Source: Methanoregulaceae archaeon UBA288
GTDB taxonomy: Archaea > Halobacteriota > Methanomicrobia > Methanomicrobiales > Methanospirillaceae
Direction of reading: 5' to 3'
Length of the DNA: 21,663 nt
Assembly (NCBI GenBank): GCA_002495225.1
Contig: DAEF01000086.1
Span: 1-21,663, forward strand
The notes beneath the pieces were generated by a model that was not told where the DNA came from, ran no database searches, and was given only the letters and a program-made list of their open reading frames with translations. This document shows positions 21,266 through 21,663 of this stretch, piece by piece (position 1 is the first letter of the stretch; every line of letters begins with the position of its first letter). Made by a program: the position numbers and the translations under genes.

Positions 21266-21663
21266 ATGAAGGCACTCTCGCTGCACATCACCGGTATCGT
21301 CCAGGGCGTGGGGTTTCGGCCGTTCATCTATAACCTCGCCGTCGGCCTCGACCTGCGCGGTTGGGTGCTGAATTCCTCGGAAGGGGTCTTCTGCACGGTG
21401 CAAGGCGACCCCGCCGTCGTGGACCGCTTCCCCACACTGGTCCGGGAGCAGGCGCCTCCCATGGCGGTGATCGAGCACATCGTCGCCGAGGAGGTCGACC
21501 CCGAGCCGTTCGACACCTTCGAGATCCGCGAGTCGGCGCCTGTCGAGGGCGCGATGACGCTGGTCTCCCCCGACATCGCCACCTGCGCGCAGTGCGCGGC
21601 CGAGCTGTTCGATGCGAGCGACAGGCGCTACCGCTACCCGTTCATCAACTGCACGAACTGCGG
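21266..21663 (+). CDS. hypF: Carbamoyltransferase HypF, N-terminal part (runs off window)
   Basis: The first 132 residues of HypF, which makes the cyanide ligands of [NiFe]-hydrogenase from carbamoyl phosphate with HypE. The acylphosphatase domain is present (VQGVGFRPFIYNLA, catalytic Arg18 and Asn36), followed by the first zinc-finger cysteines (Cys107, Cys110, Cys129, Cys132). Full-length HypF is about 750-780 residues, so most lies beyond base 21663. The frame is clean to the window edge. Placement next to nickel-uptake genes is consistent with hydrogenase assembly. Secure identification. Confidence 0.95.
   Translation, partial: MKALSLHITGIVQGVGFRPFIYNLAVGLDLRGWVLNSSEGVFCTVQGDPAVVDRFPTLVREQAPPMAVIEHIVAEEVDPEPFDTFEIRESAPVEGAMTLVSPDIATCAQCAAELFDASDRRYRYPFINCTNC

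Overview
The window is very GC-rich, densely coded DNA in two parts of different character. From position 1 to about 18,000 it looks like a high-GC methanogenic archaeon, probably Methanomicrobiales (inference). It carries a methanogenesis marker protein 8 (DUF2099) gene and an S-layer-type secretome with a beta-helix/PKD/dockerin protein and lipoproteins. TATA-like boxes sit about 23-32 nt upstream of several start codons, an archaeal and often leaderless layout. No rRNA, tRNA, CRISPR array, insertion sequence or integrase was seen.

Layout, left part: 3' half of uvrB; a DUF3795 Cys-rich protein; mmp8 divergent from a DUF1624 membrane acyltransferase; an msrB plus DUF2703-like operon; a TPR protein; a DHA2-type MFS exporter; a SAM methyltransferase; a small Asn/Thr-rich exported peptide; a COG1926 phosphoribosyltransferase convergent with a lipoprotein-adenine deaminase pair; an orphan receiver protein; a 768-residue beta-helix/PKD/dockerin surface protein; a protein of a family I associate with polysaccharide clusters; a cohesin-like lipoprotein; a two-helix zinc-ribbon membrane protein; a DJ-1/PfpI protein; and an exported acetolactate decarboxylase.

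From about 16.5 kb to the end the theme is nickel. A minus-strand run nikR-cbiQ-cbiO-cbiM encodes a nickel-responsive repressor and ECF-type metal transporter parts. Divergent from nikR is a second CbiM fused to a PDGLE/CbiN-like domain, then a zinc-ribbon protein with a HEPN-type RNxxxH motif, then the start of hypF ([NiFe]-hydrogenase maturation). Codon use changes at the cbiO/cbiQ boundary: leucine is mostly CTC in cbiO and mostly CTG in cbiQ. The nikR/nikMN intergenic region has a bacterial -35/-10 promoter rather than a TATA box. So the right 3.6 kb is either horizontally acquired or joined to the archaeal part by a chimeric assembly.

The two most interesting items are (i) the dockerin-bearing surface protein with a cohesin-like lipoprotein 0.8 kb away, a possible archaeal cell-surface docking pair, and (ii) the composite nickel-uptake/hydrogenase-maturation locus with two CbiM proteins but one CbiO/CbiQ, and candidate NikR operator repeats.
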